A stretch of 9,178 nucleotides of DNA from Ruminococcus sp. (lineage in GTDB: Bacteria > Bacillota > Clostridia > Oscillospirales > Ruminococcaceae). This document shows, in pieces, positions 1-6,055 of this stretch; positions within the stretch are counted from its first letter, which is position 1, and each line of letters opens with the position of its first letter. Below the pieces are notes generated by a model. That model did not search any database and was not told the origin of the DNA. It worked only from the letters and a program-made list of their open reading frames with translations. Location of the stretch: NCBI GenBank assembly GCA_019417865.1, contig DYCW01000255.1, forward strand, positions 1 to 9,178, in the 5' to 3' direction. The translations under genes were made by a program, and so were the position numbers.

Positions 1-1
1 A

Positions 2-10
2 TGCTATACT
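2..10 (+). promoter_or_regulatory. Extended -10 element upstream of dockerin protein gene
   Basis: TGC-TATACT at 2-10 fits an extended -10 box and would start a transcript near position 17, about 40 bases before the first start codon. The -35 region falls outside the window, so only half of the promoter can be seen. Confidence 0.45.
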
Positions 11-55
11 CATTCTGTAACCATTTTATCTGAAAGACAGAAGAGGAGTTTTACT

Positions 56-1693
56 ATGAAGAAGCATCGATCCATACAAGCGGTTTTGCTGGCATCTGTC
101 ATCGGCGTGGTTTCTATGCCGCAGGTCATTACAGCCGACGTATCAGAAGCAGCAACTTCCGCCAATATTCAAACCTGGATTGGCTATCAACTGCGTGATG
201 CGGCTGGAAAATATCTGACTGTTGCCAATGGAGCAGCAGAAAGCGGTACACAGGTTTTGCCGTATGCGGCGAACGGCGTTGCCTCCTATAATATCTGGTA
301 CTTTACGGAGACCAGTACTGGAATGCATACGCTGAAATCCTCACTCAGTCAAGGGGAATATTATTTGACGGTTGTAAACGACGGCTTGCAGCTGGACTTG
401 GAGCAGGAGGGGCTTTCGCAGTATCTGACTTGCACAGACGAGGGGAAAAACCGCATTCGTCTGCAACAAAATGGCGTAGATTTTGGTGTCTATACCCTGG
501 AACCCGTGACATGGCTGCAAGCTGGTGATGTCAACCGGGATGGGAGTATCAATGTAGTCGATTTGATGCTGGCAAAGCGAATTGTGTTAGAAGGCAGTGG
601 TACGGATTTCTGTGCAGCAGCATTGGCAGACGTGAATGGGGATGGTACGTCAGATGCCAATGATATTTCTGTTCTGCAAGCTTTTTTGCTGCAACGGCAG
701 ACAACTTTACCAACAACAGAAGTGACCCTGCCGGAGAATACCATTTTCCCGACTGTGATACCGGATGTGACTACAGAAACAACGACCACGACTGTTTCAG
801 ATTTGCAGACAACTACCACTACAACAATTACAACAGAGGTACCACAGGAAGTACTGACGCTTGCGGATATGCCAGAGAGCTATCAGTATGCAGCAGATTG
901 GATTTGGCAGAATCGGGTGGAAAAGGAACAGTCTACCGCACGGCGGAATACCATTTTTGACCAGATTATCGCAGGAAATGGAGAACTGCATTATGTGATT
1001 CGCTGGCAGTCCGATAAGACTGTTACATTGGAGCAGCGGAAACAGTTTGAAACACTGGTGGAGGATAGTATCAATGCATGGACAGACTGGTTGAAGGATT
1101 ATGAAGACTGGCCGTATGACCATGTAACGGTAAAGGTTGTCGGATGGGCAGTTTTGGATCGGAACTGTCTGCTGGATTTACAACCGGATGAAGTCGTATA
1201 TGACAATCTGATCAGTGACTATGACAGCAGTGGTGACACTGCAAATGGTGTGGAGACGATTCCGGACAAGCTGCCGAGTGCACCAATCGAAAATTCCAGG
1301 GCTGACCATTTTATGGAGGAAGGCTATGTTTATCCAGGTGAACGGTTTGACATGTATCTTTGGGCAACACAGGGTTTCCCATCCATTGGCGGCTGCGGCG
1401 GTGACTGGGGACAACGGCTTTCGGATAATGCGTACTTGAATATGCTTTCTGGTACAGGGCTGCACGTATTAGAACATGAGTTAGGGCATGGTTTCGGTAT
1501 GACAGACTTCTATGGCGGAGAAGGGGAAGCAGATGGTTTTCCGCCGGGGGGCTTTCCAGGGAATGGAACATCTTTGATGATGGCAGGGTCTTCGATGGAG
1601 ATTACAGATTTTGACGGCTGGATGCTGCGGTATTTCTGGAGCAAGATTCACAATGAAGAGGGAAGATTTGATTTGCAGAAAAACAGTCAGTGA
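56..1693 (+). CDS. Secreted dockerin-bearing putative zinc metallopeptidase with ricin-type lectin domain
   Basis: A 545-residue exported protein, probably displayed on a cellulosome. The start at 56 has AGAGGAG seven bases upstream. Residues 1-27 are a signal peptide (KKHR charge, then a hydrophobic core, likely cut near ITA-D). Residues about 41-150 look like a ricin-B/CBM13-type beta-trefoil (W-x-GYQLRDAAGKYLT, a YYLTV repeat). Residues 157-214 form a dockerin with two Ca-binding repeats, GDVNRDGSIN and ADVNGDGTSD, which in cellulosomal bacteria bind a scaffoldin cohesin. A Thr-rich linker (about 238-262) leads to the catalytic region, with HELGHGFGMTD at 474-484. This is a HExxHxxGxxD zinc site in which Asp takes the place of the third metzincin His, followed by an SLMMAG segment that could be the Met-turn. 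The region before it (WPYDHVTVKVVGWAV, then WATQGFPSIGGCGGDWGQ) recalls an uncharacterised secreted fungal/actinobacterial family from memory. Peptidase activity and substrate are inferred, not shown. A dockerin in the middle of the protein, rather than at the C-terminus, is somewhat unusual. Confidence 0.85.
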   Translation: MKKHRSIQAVLLASVIGVVSMPQVITADVSEAATSANIQTWIGYQLRDAAGKYLTVANGAAESGTQVLPYAANGVASYNIWYFTETSTGMHTLKSSLSQGEYYLTVVNDGLQLDLEQEGLSQYLTCTDEGKNRIRLQQNGVDFGVYTLEPVTWLQAGDVNRDGSINVVDLMLAKRIVLEGSGTDFCAAALADVNGDGTSDANDISVLQAFLLQRQTTLPTTEVTLPENTIFPTVIPDVTTETTTTTVSDLQTTTTTTITTEVPQEVLTLADMPESYQYAADWIWQNRVEKEQSTARRNTIFDQIIAGNGELHYVIRWQSDKTVTLEQRKQFETLVEDSINAWTDWLKDYEDWPYDHVTVKVVGWAVLDRNCLLDLQPDEVVYDNLISDYDSSGDTANGVETIPDKLPSAPIENSRADHFMEEGYVYPGERFDMYLWATQGFPSIGGCGGDWGQRLSDNAYLNMLSGTGLHVLEHELGHGFGMTDFYGGEGEADGFPPGGFPGNGTSLMMAGSSMEITDFDGWMLRYFWSKIHNEEGRFDLQKNSQ

Positions 1694-1704
1694 GGAAATA
1701 CAGT

Positions 1705-2166
1705 ATGATATATACAGAAAAGGTATGTGATTTATTTTCTGTTTCAGAAGATTATCGTTTGGTGCAGTGTGCCAGTGCAGATTTTGCACTGGGAAAAGGA
1801 ATTGCATTGGCATTTAACACGCAGTTCGCTGTGAAAGAACGGTTGAAAAAAGCGTATCCCGATTATCTGATTCGTTGGGAACAGGAACAGAAGCAGTTTG
1901 ATTGTATTCCAGTTGGTCGGGTGTACAATCTCATTACGAAAAAACGATATTTTCAAAAACCTACCTATGATACGATGCAGGGTGCATTCCATCTACTAAA
2001 GACAGACTGTCAAAAAGAAGGGGTAAAAAAGCTGGCAATGCCTCTGCTTGGATGTGGATTGGATGGGCTGCAATGGGATCGTGTTTCTGAAATGATAAAA
2101 GAAACATTTCAAGACATGGAGATAGAAATTCTTGTTTGTCGATTTGGGATCATATTTCTGAAATGA
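1705..2166 (+). CDS. TARG1/OARD1-like macrodomain, putative ADP-ribosyl-ester hydrolase
   Basis: A 153-residue single macrodomain, predicted cytoplasmic. The ATG at 1705 is preferred to the in-frame GTG at 1690 because GAGGA at 1692-1696 sits eight bases before it. It begins 11 bases after the dockerin gene stop, so the two are probably co-transcribed. The pattern matches the ALC1-like branch that includes human TARG1 and the DarG antitoxin: VQCASADFALGKGIA near the N-terminus, LITKKRY (76-82) followed by KPTYDTM, and GCGLDGLQW (116-124). In TARG1 a lysine of the LITKK motif and the Asp of GCGLD carry out removal of ADP-ribose from glutamate; here these are K79/K80 and D120. No DarT-like toxin is nearby, so a housekeeping or stress role in reversing ADP-ribosylation is more likely than a toxin-antitoxin pair. 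The last eight residues (RFGIIFLK) come from a 71-bp tandem duplication; the pre-duplication end was probably YRWSNI. Key residues are intact, so it is probably active. Confidence 0.85.
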   Translation: MIYTEKVCDLFSVSEDYRLVQCASADFALGKGIALAFNTQFAVKERLKKAYPDYLIRWEQEQKQFDCIPVGRVYNLITKKRYFQKPTYDTMQGAFHLLKTDCQKEGVKKLAMPLLGCGLDGLQWDRVSEMIKETFQDMEIEILVCRFGIIFLK

Positions 2167-2217
2167 TAAAAGAAATGTTTTAAGATATGGAGATAGAAAT
2201 TTTTGTTTATCGATGGA
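2074..2217 (+). repeat. 71-bp tandem duplication of the macrodomain gene 3' end
   Basis: Copy 1 is 2074-2144 and copy 2 starts at 2145 with TGGGATCATATTTCTGA, against TGGGATCGTGTTTCTGA in copy 1. Aligned at an offset of 71 bases, I count eight differences, all transitions, so roughly 89 percent identity. Because 71 is not a multiple of 3, translation leaving copy 1 enters copy 2 out of frame and stops after FLK. Read in its original frame, copy 2 carries TAA where copy 1 has CAA (Gln), then continues to a natural-looking end at ...TGGAGCAATATATAA (2215-2229). Copy 2 is therefore a decayed remnant. Confidence 0.9.
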
Positions 2218-2271
2218 GCAATATATAAGTAAATACAATCGGCAGAATGTTCCGTTGGCTGCATTTCACAA

Positions 2272-2323
2272 AACCGCTTCTTTTTGCATATACTATATGC
2301 AGGAAAGGAGCGGTTCTCTTTTT
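2272..2323 (+). terminator. Long hairpin terminator or leader attenuator before asparagine synthetase
   Basis: AACCGCTTC at 2272-2280 pairs with the arm ending AGCGGTT at 2315. The stem continues inward through TTTTT/GGAAA (with G-U pairs that work only in the plus-strand RNA) and, past one bulged A, through TGCATATA/TATATGCA. CTCTTTTT follows at 2316-2323. It ends transcription after the macrodomain gene. Because it stops only 16 bases before the next ribosome site, it could instead attenuate asnB. A possible -35/-10 pair, TTCACA (2265-2270) and TATACT (2289-2294) spaced 18, lies inside the hairpin and might be the asnB promoter; I hold this weakly. Confidence 0.8.
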
Positions 2324-2354
2324 CTGAAAAAATATGTTTAGGAGGGATTGCATT

Positions 2355-4187
2355 ATGTGCGGAATCACTGGGATTGTCACCTGGCAGGAGGATGTTGCAC
2401 GGCAGCAGAAAACCCTACAGCAAATGCAATCGGTATTGACCAACCGTGGTCCAGATCAAAATGGTTTTTACATGGATACCCATTGTGCCCTTGCACATAC
2501 CCGTCTGGCAGTCATCGACGTAGAACGTGGAAAGCAGCCCATGACACGAACTACCCATGACGGAACCTATACACTGGTTTATAACGGAGAATTGTATAAT
2601 ACGGATACGCTGCGAACGGTTCTGCAAAAAGAAGGGGCAGTGTTTACAACACATTGTGACACAGAAGTAGTTTTGCAGGCTTATATGCATTGGGGTGCAG
2701 CGTGTACGGAGCGGTTTAACGGCATCTTTGCCTTTGCGGTCTGGGAGCAGGAGAACCAGCGGCTTTTCCTAGCGAGAGACCGCATCGGTGTTAAGCCGCT
2801 GTTCTATGCAGAGATTCCGGATGGTTTTGTTTTCGCTTCTGAAATAAAATCCCTCTTACAGCACCCCGCTGTACCGCATACCATTGACAGAAATGGGATT
2901 GCACAGATTCTCTTACTGGGTCCAGGACGGTCGGCTGGCTGCGGTGTATTCCAGACGGTGAAAGAAGTGAAACGTGCCTACTGCGGGTATGCCACAAAAG
3001 ATGGCGTACAGCTGTCTCCTTACTGGAAGCTGCAAGCAAAACCCCATACAGAAACGACTGCACAAACTATCGAACATGTACGCTATCTGGTCAAAGATGC
3101 TGTGACACGACAATTGGTGTCTGACGTACCAATTGGAACATTCCTCTCCGGCGGACTGGATTCCAGTCTGCTTTCCTCCATTGCAAATGGCGTTTTGAAA
3201 GAGCGTGGGGAAGTGCTGCATACGTTTTCTGTGGATTATAAAGATAACGAAAAATATTTTCAGAAGAGCCATTTCCAACCGAACAGTGATCCGGATTATA
3301 TCCGCCGCATGATGGAATATTTGCAGTGTCAGCATCATTGGACGGTATTGGATACGCCACAGCTGGCAGAAGCCTTAATTCCAGCGATGCAGGCAAGAGA
3401 CTTGCCAGGCATGGTAGATGTGGATAGTTCCCTATATTTGTTCTGTGGAGAGATTAAAAAGCACGTTACGGTTGCACTTTCCGGGGAGTGTGCAGATGAA
3501 CTGTTTGGCGGTTATCCGTGGTATCGAGATCCGAACATTCGGGAACGAGATGGGTTTCCGTGGGCACAGAGTACTGCCTATCGTATGCAGTTTTTACGGG
3601 AAGAATTTGCAGAACAAATTGATGGGGAAGCATTTGTTACGGCAGCCTATGAGGATACCATTCAGCAGGCAGATGGACTGCCGGATGACAGTCCATTGGA
3701 GAAGCGGATGCGGCAAATGATGCTTTTAAATTTGGAATGGTTTATGCAGACGCTGTTAGACCGGAAAGACCGTATGAGTATGGCGAATGCATTGGAAGTG
3801 CGGGTGCCGTTCTGTGATTATCGAATTGCTGAGTATCTTTATAATGTGCCATGGGAGATGAAAGAGTACAAAGGATATGAAAAAGGTTTATTGCGTGCCG
3901 CCATGCAGGACTATCTGCCGGAAGAAGTCCTTTGGCGGAAAAAGAGTCCGTATCCGAAGACGCATAACCCCAATTATTTGCAGGCAGTGCGGAAGATGCT
4001 ATATGCGATTTTGCAGGATAAAAATGCACCACTCTTCCAATTGGTGAAACGAGAGGAAATCGAACAGCTTTGTATGCAGCCAAGTACTGTGCAGTGGTAT
4101 GGACAGTTGATGGCGTATCCGCAGACAATTGCCTATTTTGTACAGCTGAATGCATGGATGCAGCAGTATCAGGTGGAAATCAGATAG
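2355..4187 (+). CDS. asnB: Asparagine synthetase, glutamine-hydrolysing
   Basis: A 610-residue cytoplasmic enzyme that makes asparagine from aspartate, glutamine and ATP. The start at 2355 (AGGAGG at 2340-2345) places the catalytic cysteine at residue 2 (MCGITGIV), as required once the initiator Met is removed; a longer start at 2334 would bury it. The N-terminal class-II glutamine amidotransferase domain (2 to about 200) shows RGPDQNGFY, YNGELYN and DRIGVKPLFY. The synthetase domain (about 230-600) has the ATP-pyrophosphatase loop SGGLDSS at 265-271 and the SGECADELFGGYPWY motif, followed by RMSMANALEVRVPF. The length is usual for the AsnB family. It stands alone between a hairpin on the left and a bidirectional terminator on the right. 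No partner gene points to a specialised amidotransfer role, so ordinary asparagine synthesis is the best reading. Confidence 0.96.
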   Translation: MCGITGIVTWQEDVARQQKTLQQMQSVLTNRGPDQNGFYMDTHCALAHTRLAVIDVERGKQPMTRTTHDGTYTLVYNGELYNTDTLRTVLQKEGAVFTTHCDTEVVLQAYMHWGAACTERFNGIFAFAVWEQENQRLFLARDRIGVKPLFYAEIPDGFVFASEIKSLLQHPAVPHTIDRNGIAQILLLGPGRSAGCGVFQTVKEVKRAYCGYATKDGVQLSPYWKLQAKPHTETTAQTIEHVRYLVKDAVTRQLVSDVPIGTFLSGGLDSSLLSSIANGVLKERGEVLHTFSVDYKDNEKYFQKSHFQPNSDPDYIRRMMEYLQCQHHWTVLDTPQLAEALIPAMQARDLPGMVDVDSSLYLFCGEIKKHVTVALSGECADELFGGYPWYRDPNIRERDGFPWAQSTAYRMQFLREEFAEQIDGEAFVTAAYEDTIQQADGLPDDSPLEKRMRQMMLLNLEWFMQTLLDRKDRMSMANALEVRVPFCDYRIAEYLYNVPWEMKEYKGYEKGLLRAAMQDYLPEEVLWRKKSPYPKTHNPNYLQAVRKMLYAILQDKNAPLFQLVKREEIEQLCMQPSTVQWYGQLMAYPQTIAYFVQLNAWMQQYQVEIR

Positions 4188-4208
4188 AAATTTAATATGA
4201 TATGGAAA

Positions 4209-4247
4209 AACGCTGCTGTACGGAAATGTTTCGAGTACAGCAGCGTT
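4209..4247. terminator. Bidirectional terminator between convergent asnB and nitroreductase genes
   Basis: A perfect 13-bp stem, AACGCTGCTGTAC (4209-4221) and its complement at 4235-4247, encloses a 13-base loop. On the minus strand the stem is followed by TTTTT (complement of 4206-4210), a good T-tract for the nitroreductase transcript. On the plus strand only TTTCT follows, so termination of asnB is probably weaker. Confidence 0.85.
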
Positions 4248-4268
4248 TCTTACGGAAGCAGCAGGGGA

Positions 4269-4775
4269 TTATGTCGTTTCAAAGAAAGCAAATTGGTCTA
4301 TGCTTTTTCGCTCCTTCATGGATACTTTTATTTCATTGCCATATCCAATGGCAAGAATATTGACCGCTTCCAAATTGTCAGGAATTTGAAATTCTTCTCT
4401 CAGTACATCCGGCTGGAAATAGCAGATCCATACACTGCCAAGCCCCAGTGCAGTTGCTTGCAGCATCATGTGGTCGGTTACAATGGATGCATCAATGTCC
4501 GTCGTTTGTTTGCCGTCAAACGGTCTTTTCCAAACGGTGTTGCGATCTGTGCATACAATCAATGCGAGGGGAGCACCGTATAGATTTGCAGCTTTTCCAA
4601 GTTTTGCAAGACTGGCTGGTTCTTCTACAACCAGTACCTGAACGGGCTGCAAATTTGCAGCAGTGGGTGCCATTCTTCCTGCCTCCAGGATGATGTTTCG
4701 TTTTTCTGGTTCTACCTTTTTGGGTTGGTAGCTTCTGACAGCGTGCCGTTCTGTGATAAGGGTTAAAAGCTCCAT
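4269..4775 (-). CDS. Nitroreductase-family FMN oxidoreductase
   Basis: A 168-residue protein. The start at 4775 (MELLTLITERHAVRSYQ) is preferred to an in-frame start at 4811 because AAAGGA lies seven bases upstream on the minus strand. Typical nitroreductase signatures are RHAVRSY at 10-16 (FMN phosphate contact in this fold), APTAANLQPVQ, and near the end ALGLGSVWICYF and AIGYG. The family reduces quinones, nitro compounds or related electrophiles with NAD(P)H. The length is at the short end of the family, which works as homodimers. It is divergent from an HxlR regulator, the same arrangement as B. subtilis YodB/YodC and HypR/HypO, so induction by quinones, aldehydes or disulfide stress is a reasonable inference. 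The substrate cannot be read from the sequence. Confidence 0.93.
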   Translation of the reverse strand: MELLTLITERHAVRSYQPKKVEPEKRNIILEAGRMAPTAANLQPVQVLVVEEPASLAKLGKAANLYGAPLALIVCTDRNTVWKRPFDGKQTTDIDASIVTDHMMLQATALGLGSVWICYFQPDVLREEFQIPDNLEAVNILAIGYGNEIKVSMKERKSIDQFAFFETT

Positions 4776-4800
4776 AGAAAATTCCTTTCCGCTGTACAGC

Positions 4801-4829
4801 TTGAAAATCATAACCGGTTATGTTATAAT
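4801..4829 (+). promoter_or_regulatory. Promoter for HxlR-family regulator
   Basis: TTGAAA at 4801-4806, a 17-base spacer, and TATAAT at 4824-4829 preceded by TG (extended -10). The transcript would start near 4836 and give a leader of about 74 bases containing the inverted repeats at 4856-4891. The spacer carries a perfect 14-bp palindrome. Confidence 0.75.
4809..4822. promoter_or_regulatory. Palindromic candidate operator CATAACCGGTTATG
   Basis: A perfect 14-bp palindrome between the -35 and -10 of the plus promoter and over the expected start point of the minus promoter. A dimeric regulator bound here could block both transcripts. The bound protein is unknown; HxlR is one candidate. Confidence 0.5.
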
Positions 4830-4856
4830 CATAGCACATGGATTGCAATTTGACAA
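4828..4856 (-). promoter_or_regulatory. Promoter for nitroreductase
   Basis: On the minus strand, TTGTCA (complement of 4851-4856), 17 bases, then TATGAT (complement of 4828-4833) with TGC before it, an extended -10. Its -10 overlaps the plus-strand -10, so RNA polymerase probably cannot occupy both promoters at once. Confidence 0.75.
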
Positions 4857-4891
4857 GTACCCACTTTTTTGTAAGGTACTATCAAAAAAGT
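4856..4891. promoter_or_regulatory. Nested inverted repeats, probable HxlR operator
   Basis: Two interleaved inverted repeats: AGTACC (4856-4861) with GGTACT (4875-4880), centres 19 bases apart, and ACTTTTTTG (4863-4871) with CAAAAAAGT (4883-4891). They touch the -35 of the nitroreductase promoter and lie just downstream of the HxlR promoter. That is the position expected for autoregulation plus control of the divergent gene. HxlR/YodB proteins bind such spaced repeats, but the assignment here is inferred from position. Confidence 0.55.
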
Positions 4892-4909
4892 AAGTATAGG
4901 AGGCATCGT

Positions 4910-5230
4910 ATGAAGACCTGTCCAAGCGAATTTAACTGTCCAGTGGAAGCGACCATACAATTGATTGGTGGTAAGTATAAAGCGGTTATACTATGGCACT
5001 TAATTGCCGAGAAGAAACGCTTTGGTGAATTGAAACGCTTGCTTCCACGGGCGACTGAAAAAATGCTGACACAGCAGCTCAGAGATCTGGAGCAGGATGG
5101 TTTGATTATCAGAACGGTTTATCCGGTTGTTCCGCCAAAAGTGGAATACAGTCTTTCGGAGTGGGGGAAGAGTATCATTCCAGTTCTGGATGCTATGTGC
5201 AATTGGGGTGCGGATTATTTGAAAAAATAA
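4910..5230 (+). CDS. HxlR-family winged-helix transcriptional regulator
   Basis: A 106-residue MarR-like winged-helix protein of the HxlR/DUF24 group. The start at 4910 is set by AGGAGG at 4898-4903; an in-frame extension to 4838 would begin at the transcription start and has no ribosome site. Family hallmarks are NCPVEATIQLIGGKYK at 9-24 and the helix plus wing ending QQLRDLEQDGLI...PPKVEYSLSEWG. C10, in the CPVE motif, is the conserved cysteine used for thiol-based sensing of quinones, aldehydes or hypochlorite in YodB, CatR and HypR; C4 is an extra one. It is divergent from a nitroreductase, its likely target. A strong terminator follows about 60 bases downstream. Confidence 0.93.
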   Translation: MKTCPSEFNCPVEATIQLIGGKYKAVILWHLIAEKKRFGELKRLLPRATEKMLTQQLRDLEQDGLIIRTVYPVVPPKVEYSLSEWGKSIIPVLDAMCNWGADYLKK

Positions 5231-5288
5231 TCATAAATTGTTTTTTTACATAAATAATGATTATTATAGTATTATTACGGCAAAAAAG

Positions 5289-5326
5289 AAAGAACGCTAA
5301 TTTGCAATAAAATTAGCGTTCTTTTT
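5289..5326. terminator. Bidirectional terminator at the host/element boundary
   Basis: A 15-bp perfect stem, AAAGAACGCTAATTT (5289-5303) with its complement at 5310-5324, and a six-base loop. TTTTT on the plus strand ends the HxlR transcript; on the minus strand TTTCTTTTTTG follows and would have ended the tRNA-Gln transcript before integration. The preceding stretch 5231-5288 is AT-rich and holds only a 9-bp inverted repeat (AATAATCAT 5226-5234, ATGATTATT 5257-5265). Confidence 0.85.
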
Positions 5327-5375
5327 GGTTGGGGTGGAAGGATTTGAACCCTCGGAATAACGGAGTCAGAGTCCG
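5326..5375 (-). other. attL-type site: 3' fragment of a tRNA-Gln(CTG) gene
   Basis: Read on the minus strand, this is the 3' two-thirds of a tRNA. It has an anticodon loop CTCTGAC (anticodon CTG, glutamine) on a CGGA/TCCG stem, a T-arm GAGGG-TTCAAAT-CCTTC, an acceptor strand CACCCCA, discriminator A and encoded CCA (complement of 5326-5328). The 5' half (acceptor strand, D-arm) is absent: beyond 5375 the sequence becomes unrelated AT-rich DNA and position 27 no longer pairs. This is what a tRNA-targeting integrase leaves at the end distal to the reconstituted tRNA. The intact tRNA-Gln and direct-repeat partner should therefore lie to the right, beyond the window. Confidence 0.85.
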
Positions 5376-5438
5376 ACTTATAAGCCTAAAATAGCGTATT
5401 TTCGCACCTTTTTAATGCTTGCAAATGCTCTCAAACTT
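5376..5438. other. Integrase-proximal attachment-site arm
   Basis: A non-coding AT-rich stretch between the tRNA fragment and the integrase stop. It contains AAAATA-GCG-TATTTT (5388-5402) and a short direct repeat AATGCT (5414-5419 and 5424-5429). Tyrosine recombinases bind arm sites in such positions, but I cannot show that these are the arm sites. Confidence 0.35.
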
Positions 5439-6026
5439 TTATAGTGGTGGATTTTGTGGTGGATTTTTTACAGAATCAATAGCATTGCGGAGGTCTTCGA
5501 TATTATCTAAATGCGTATATTTATCAGTTACATCCGTACTGCTATGCCCTAAAATAGCAGATACGATTGCCAGCGGAACGCCCGCACGCTGCATAGCAGT
5601 ACTATACGTATGCCGGATACAGTGCGGTGATTTCAATGGTACTTCACTTCCGAAATGATGCAATCGCCTGAAAAATGCATTGTAGCGTCCACGCAGCCCT
5701 GCGGCAGAGGTATAGCTTTCGCTATCTCCAATGATATAGCATCCATTCGGCTTTCCTTGCAATAAATTATCAAGCAAGGCGGCAAATTCCATGGTAATCG
5801 GCACGGTACATGGCTTTCCATTTTTGGGCAGCCCAAGACTTTCATCTTTTTTTATGCTACGGGAAATATGTATACACCGCTCTTTAATATCGATGTCACA
5901 ATATCGCAAAGCACGCAATTCCCCTGAGCGGATTCCAGTATGCAGTAGAATCAACATTGGGATGCCAAAAAGGCTATCCTTTATAGCGAAATCGTGGATT
6001 TCTTGTGCTTCTGCATCTGTATAGTT
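5439..6026 (-). pseudogene. Tyrosine recombinase/integrase, N-terminal half missing
   Basis: An open frame of 195 codons giving only the catalytic domain. From the Met at 5957 the active-site residues are all there: R10 (HTGIRSGEL), H112 and R115 (HCIRHTY), H138 (LGHSS) and Y147 (KYTHL), with a candidate Lys at 45 or 48. Coding similarity continues upstream of that Met (YTDAEAQEIHDFAIKDSLFGIP) to codon 6023-6021. It then meets AAC and an in-frame TGA (6027-6029). Integrases of this type run about 350-400 residues, so the arm-binding and core-binding domains (about 180 residues) are lost and no good start codon with a ribosome site remains. The gene would have excised and integrated the element at tRNA-Gln. 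The loss begins exactly where a CRISPR-repeat-like sequence starts. A catalytic-domain-only product from 5957 is possible but unlikely to work alone. Confidence 0.85.
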
Positions 6027-6055
6027 TCAATTCGTGCCCCTACGTGAGGGGCATT
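6024..6055 (-). repeat. Solitary type I-C CRISPR-repeat-like sequence
   Basis: A 32-base sequence on the minus strand. It begins AATGCCCCTCACGTAGGGGC and ends ACGAATTGAAAC. It has the layout of type I-C repeats: 32 bases, a GCCCC/GGGGC stem around a small loop and a terminal ATTGAAAC handle. Against a remembered I-C repeat of the GTCGCCCC...GTGGATTGAAAC kind I count about 23 of 32 matches, with stem and handle conserved. Its translation APHVGARIET is the type of peptide often mis-called from I-C arrays. There is only one copy; no second repeat lies about 67 bases to either side and no cas gene is present. Plus-strand reading gives a 7-bp stem followed by ATTATTTTTTT, so a terminator is the main alternative. 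Confidence 0.5.

Noticed and set aside
1690..1704. GTG start for the macrodomain gene
   Set aside because: It overlaps the previous stop and its ribosome site; the ATG at 1705 has GAGGA eight bases upstream and fits the family's usual N-terminus.
1705..2166. DarTG toxin-antitoxin system
   Set aside because: The macrodomain resembles DarG, but no DarT-like gene is adjacent and the C-terminal DarG domain is absent.
4850..4882. TTGACA/TACTAT as the HxlR promoter
   Set aside because: The spacing is 21 bases; the TTGAAA/TATAAT pair at 4801-4829 with 17 bases and an extended -10 is far better.
5226..5280. Fur-box-like ATAATGATTATTAT sequence and AT inverted repeat
   Set aside because: No gene starts downstream on the plus strand before the terminator; it is most simply AT-rich spacer.
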